From contig CAMFDH010000048.1 of NCBI GenBank assembly GCA_945949035.1, positions 1 through 8,249 on the forward strand: 8,249 nucleotides of DNA. The letters run 5' to 3'. Positions 5,596 through 8,249 of this stretch are shown here, piece after piece. The first letter of the stretch is position 1; every line of letters begins with the position of its first letter. The notes beneath the pieces are model-generated. The model worked only from the letters and a program-made list of their open reading frames with translations, was not told the DNA's origin and did no database searches. This stretch comes from an uncultured Actinomyces sp. Its GTDB lineage: Bacteria; Actinomycetota; Actinomycetes; Actinomycetales; Actinomycetaceae. The position numbers were made by a program, and so were the translations under genes.

Positions 5596-8238
5596 CTAGT
5601 GACCGCTGATTGTCTTGGCAAGACGGGCGGTTTCACCAATCGACATGTGCGGCACATAGGCGTGGCCTATGGCCAAACCGACAGTTGCCAGCGAGCCCAC
5701 ATCAGGCAGGCACAGGTAGACCGGTTCGTAGGCGGGCTTGAACTTTGCCTTGAACTGAAGCAGCGAACGGAAGCCATAGACCGGTTCCAGCCCCTTGCCC
5801 AAGATCTCCAGGATGAAGTCCAGGGCAGCCGAGGAAGATCCTTCAACGTCCTCTCCCTCACCCGCACCCTTGTCGGCGGGTTGCGCCTTGGCCAAGGGGG
5901 CACCTGACAGGGAGACGATGCGGTAACCCCTTCGCTGCGCCTCGAGTGCCGCCTGGGCAATCATGTACTCCATCACCGGGCGGAAGCCGTCTTCGCGCCG
6001 ACGCATGAAGTCAAGGGTCCAGCCGATGATCTCTCCGCCCTCATACACGGGCATCCACGAGGTGGCGCCGTGCATCTTGCCCTCTTCATCCACCGCAAGA
6101 AGGATGGGAACATCCGGGTCGTCCAGTTCCTTGACTCCGCCGAGGGTGAAGCCCATCTCAGGCAACCCCTTGTCCGAAGCCCACTCTTCTGACATTGCTT
6201 CGACCTGCATGCGCAGGTCCATCGGGGTTTCACTCCAGTACCCCCACACCGGATTGATCCCCTCTTTCTTGGCGCGATTGAGGGCGGTGCGAACATTCTG
6301 GAAAGCTTTACCGGTAAAGGCCAAGCCGTCCAGGTTCAAAATGGTCTCTTCCGCGACCTGCAACCTGGGCCAACCCCAGGATGAGGCGATGTCCGCGGTC
6401 TTCGGGTGTACGGAGTAGAAGGCGGGGATCAGGTCCTGGGCAGAGCAGAACTCTGCAAACTCCTTCATGACGTGCTCAAGATCCTCAGGGTGAGCGGCCG
6501 GATCTGTCACCGTCAGCGCCACCCCTCCGTCGGCACGGTAGGCAATAGCGGCCTCCCGGGTCGGGGACTCCCAGAACAGGTTGCCATCCCAGGTCGACAT
6601 CCAGGCCATGGTGCCGGCATCGGTCGCCTTGACGATCTCTTTGTAGCGTTCCTGGGCCAGGGCACTTGATACATCGCGCTTACTGAATGCCACCAGGAGA
6701 AGCACGACGGCCGCGACCCAGGGGACCAGTGCCAACCAGTCGGAGAACCTGGTGAGGAACCACGAGTCCGAGAGAAGGTGTGGGGTGACCAGGTAGAGCG
6801 CGGGTGACGGCAGGAGACGCAGGGCAAAGTCACCGATCAGACCGAAGAACGTTGCCTCCGGGGTGAAGGTGTTGCGCATAATCATGCCGACGATGAGGTA
6901 AGCAATGAGGGCGAGGGCGGTCAGACCGCCGATCCAAGCCCAGAACTTCCGGTACGAACCCCGGGGCGCCCTCACCGTAAACATGGGGTACGACGCGATT
7001 ACCAGTAGAAGCAGGACCAGCGGCACAACGATGGGAACGATGAATTTCGCGGTGAGAACCCCGGTCCCTTCAAGTCCAAGAGCACCAGCCGCGGCTTCCC
7101 AGCCGTGAACCTGGCTGCGAACAATGATGAGGTGGGAGGCCGCAATGGCTGCTGCACCACCCTGCAGGATGATGGTTCCCCAGAATGCGGCACGTCGTCC
7201 ACCACGAAGGCCCCAGGCTAGAACCAACTGCACCAGCAGAGGCAAAATCGTCATGAATCGTGCGGCGAAGCCCGTTGACCGCAGCATGTACGACAGGTTG
7301 GCGCACTGCGAAGCCAGTCCCTCGGTGGCGCAGATCGTTTCCACTTCCCCCGGCGAAACATCGGTGAGCAGGTCCCCACGCAGGTTTGCCAGGGCCCCGA
7401 CCATTTCGGTTGAGCGCAGCGAGAGCAGCGTTCCGATAACCACACCGGCAACGATGGCTGCGACAAGCACCCTGCCTTCACGCCGGGTTCCGGTGAGGGG
7501 GCGACGATCCCGGTTCTTTCCCCAGAGGATCATGCCGATTCCCCAACCAACCAGGCCCGCCACCAGGGCGGTGACGGCATCGATGGATCCGGAGAAGAGA
7601 ACAAAGGCACCCAGGACAGTCAGGGCAATGATCTGGAGCCGGCGACGCCACAGCGTGTCGAGTCTGATCGAGAGTGCAAGTGCCGTGCCCACCAGGAATG
7701 CTGTCATCCCCGAACTGGTCTGAAGCGCAAGCATCTCGCCCCACTGGTGGTCAAGATCCGTAATCAGCCAGGCCACTCCGAGCGTCAGCAGGGACCCCAC
7801 CCAGGCTGACAGCAGACCGATGATGGCGTAGTCACGAGAGCCGATGCGGCGTTCCACCCAGATACCAAGACTGAGGAGCAGTACCACATCCACCACGACA
7901 TGGATCCAGGTTGTGGCCCAGAGGATGTATGTAAACACCGTCCACCACGGGGAACCGGTACTGGCCGCAACCAGGCCTTCCATTCCCAGCGAGGGAAGTA
8001 CCTGGCCAACCACCCGAACTGCAACCAGAAGAACCGCCAGCACCAAAGAGACGGGACCGCCGGCAACCCAATGCCCAAATCGCCTGGTCAACGAGATCGC
8101 GGAGGACGACCACCGACTTAGTCGGGATGGTTGCCGCTCGACCTCGACCTCAACGATCGTGTCAGACTGAACACTGGCGTCGGCAACCGGTGACCCGGTT
8201 GGCTTGGAATCTGGAGTGGGGGAAACTAGATCCGGCAC
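5596..8238 (-). CDS. Polytopic membrane protein: rhomboid-like N-terminus fused to MprF-type DUF2156 aminoacyl-phosphatidylglycerol synthase domain
   Basis: Likely transfers an amino acid from aminoacyl-tRNA to phosphatidylglycerol, lowering surface charge (MprF C-terminal family); the amino acid cannot be read from sequence. The 880 residues divide into: a polar cytoplasmic tail (1-57); six helices to about residue 240 resembling a rhomboid (WIHVVVD at 111-117, LGIWVERRIG at 124-133, TSSGMTAFLVG at 174-184); about six more helices (255-273, 326-345, 352-372, 397-419, 432-455, 497-517); and a soluble DUF2156 domain (about 525-880). The last shows NVRTALNRAKKEG (648-660), TLDFMRRREDGFRPVMEYMI (741-760), VSLSGAPLA (775-783), LQFKAKFKP (827-835) and EPVYLCLPD (838-846). 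Positive charges after helices 6, 8 and 10 place the DUF2156 domain in the cytoplasm, where charged tRNA is. GTG start with GAGGAG five bases upstream; stop TAG. The N-terminal part does not resemble the usual MprF flippase, so I do not assign mprF. Confidence 0.85.
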   Translation of the reverse strand: MPDLVSPTPDSKPTGSPVADASVQSDTIVEVEVERQPSRLSRWSSSAISLTRRFGHWVAGGPVSLVLAVLLVAVRVVGQVLPSLGMEGLVAASTGSPWWTVFTYILWATTWIHVVVDVVLLLSLGIWVERRIGSRDYAIIGLLSAWVGSLLTLGVAWLITDLDHQWGEMLALQTSSGMTAFLVGTALALSIRLDTLWRRRLQIIALTVLGAFVLFSGSIDAVTALVAGLVGWGIGMILWGKNRDRRPLTGTRREGRVLVAAIVAGVVIGTLLSLRSTEMVGALANLRGDLLTDVSPGEVETICATEGLASQCANLSYMLRSTGFAARFMTILPLLVQLVLAWGLRGGRRAAFWGTIILQGGAAAIAASHLIIVRSQVHGWEAAAGALGLEGTGVLTAKFIVPIVVPLVLLLLVIASYPMFTVRAPRGSYRKFWAWIGGLTALALIAYLIVGMIMRNTFTPEATFFGLIGDFALRLLPSPALYLVTPHLLSDSWFLTRFSDWLALVPWVAAVVLLLVAFSKRDVSSALAQERYKEIVKATDAGTMAWMSTWDGNLFWESPTREAAIAYRADGGVALTVTDPAAHPEDLEHVMKEFAEFCSAQDLIPAFYSVHPKTADIASSWGWPRLQVAEETILNLDGLAFTGKAFQNVRTALNRAKKEGINPVWGYWSETPMDLRMQVEAMSEEWASDKGLPEMGFTLGGVKELDDPDVPILLAVDEEGKMHGATSWMPVYEGGEIIGWTLDFMRRREDGFRPVMEYMIAQAALEAQRRGYRIVSLSGAPLAKAQPADKGAGEGEDVEGSSSAALDFILEILGKGLEPVYGFRSLLQFKAKFKPAYEPVYLCLPDVGSLATVGLAIGHAYVPHMSIGETARLAKTISGH

Positions 8239-8243
8239 AGAGG

Positions 8244-8249
8244 CTCCTC
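8244..8249 (-). promoter_or_regulatory. Ribosome binding site deciding the GTG start of the DUF2156 membrane protein
   Basis: The minus strand reads GAGGAG, then CCTCT, then GTG. This is a near-ideal Shine-Dalgarno at five bases spacing and argues that the protein starts at the GTG (8236-8238), keeping the full polar N-terminal tail. The upstream gene and promoter lie outside the window. Confidence 0.7.

Noticed and set aside
1..8249. Mobile element, CRISPR, phage, tRNA or defence system
   Set aside because: No direct repeats with spacers, no transposase or integrase motifs, no tRNA-like cloverleaf and no defence domains were seen; the window is fully explained by five co-directional chromosomal genes.

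Overview
The window looks like a chromosomal stretch from a high-GC actinomycete. Evidence for this is strong G/C preference at third codon positions, GTG starts on two of the five genes, an actinobacterial-type SucC/SucD pair, and a gene order known from Actinomycetota. The protein sequences suggest Actinomycetales or a neighbouring order, but I cannot name a genus. All five genes lie on the minus strand and are transcribed from right to left, and almost every base is coding.

In transcription order (right to left): (1) 8238-5596, an 880-residue polytopic membrane protein with a rhomboid-like six-helix N-terminal part, about six further helices, and a cytoplasmic DUF2156 domain of the kind that transfers an amino acid from aminoacyl-tRNA to phosphatidylglycerol (MprF C-terminal type). 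(2) 5523-2977, the UvrD/PcrA superfamily 1 DNA helicase, with a tryptophan/glycine/serine-rich linker and a C-terminal Tudor-like domain. (3) 2832-1609 and 1602-670, sucC and sucD, the two subunits of succinyl-CoA synthetase, separated by 6 bases. (4) 608 to the left edge, the first 202 residues of a DUF6350 integral membrane protein, cut by the window end.

The order pcrA/uvrD1 - sucC - sucD - DUF6350 membrane protein matches, from memory, the Mycobacterium tuberculosis order Rv0949 (uvrD1) - Rv0951/0952 (sucCD) - Rv0955 (perM) - purN - purH, so purN and purH are predicted just left of base 1. The genes do not form one obvious pathway. sucCD carry out the TCA-cycle step with substrate-level phosphorylation, pcrA serves DNA repair, and the two membrane proteins are envelope functions. 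The 144-base gap between pcrA and sucC is the only intergenic space large enough for a sizeable promoter region.

No RNA genes, insertion sequences, CRISPR arrays, phage genes or tandem repeats were seen, and there is no sign of recent transfer. The most unusual item is the apparent pseudo-rhomboid (serine kept, catalytic histidine lost) fused to the DUF2156 aminoacyl-transferase. The rest is ordinary core genome.
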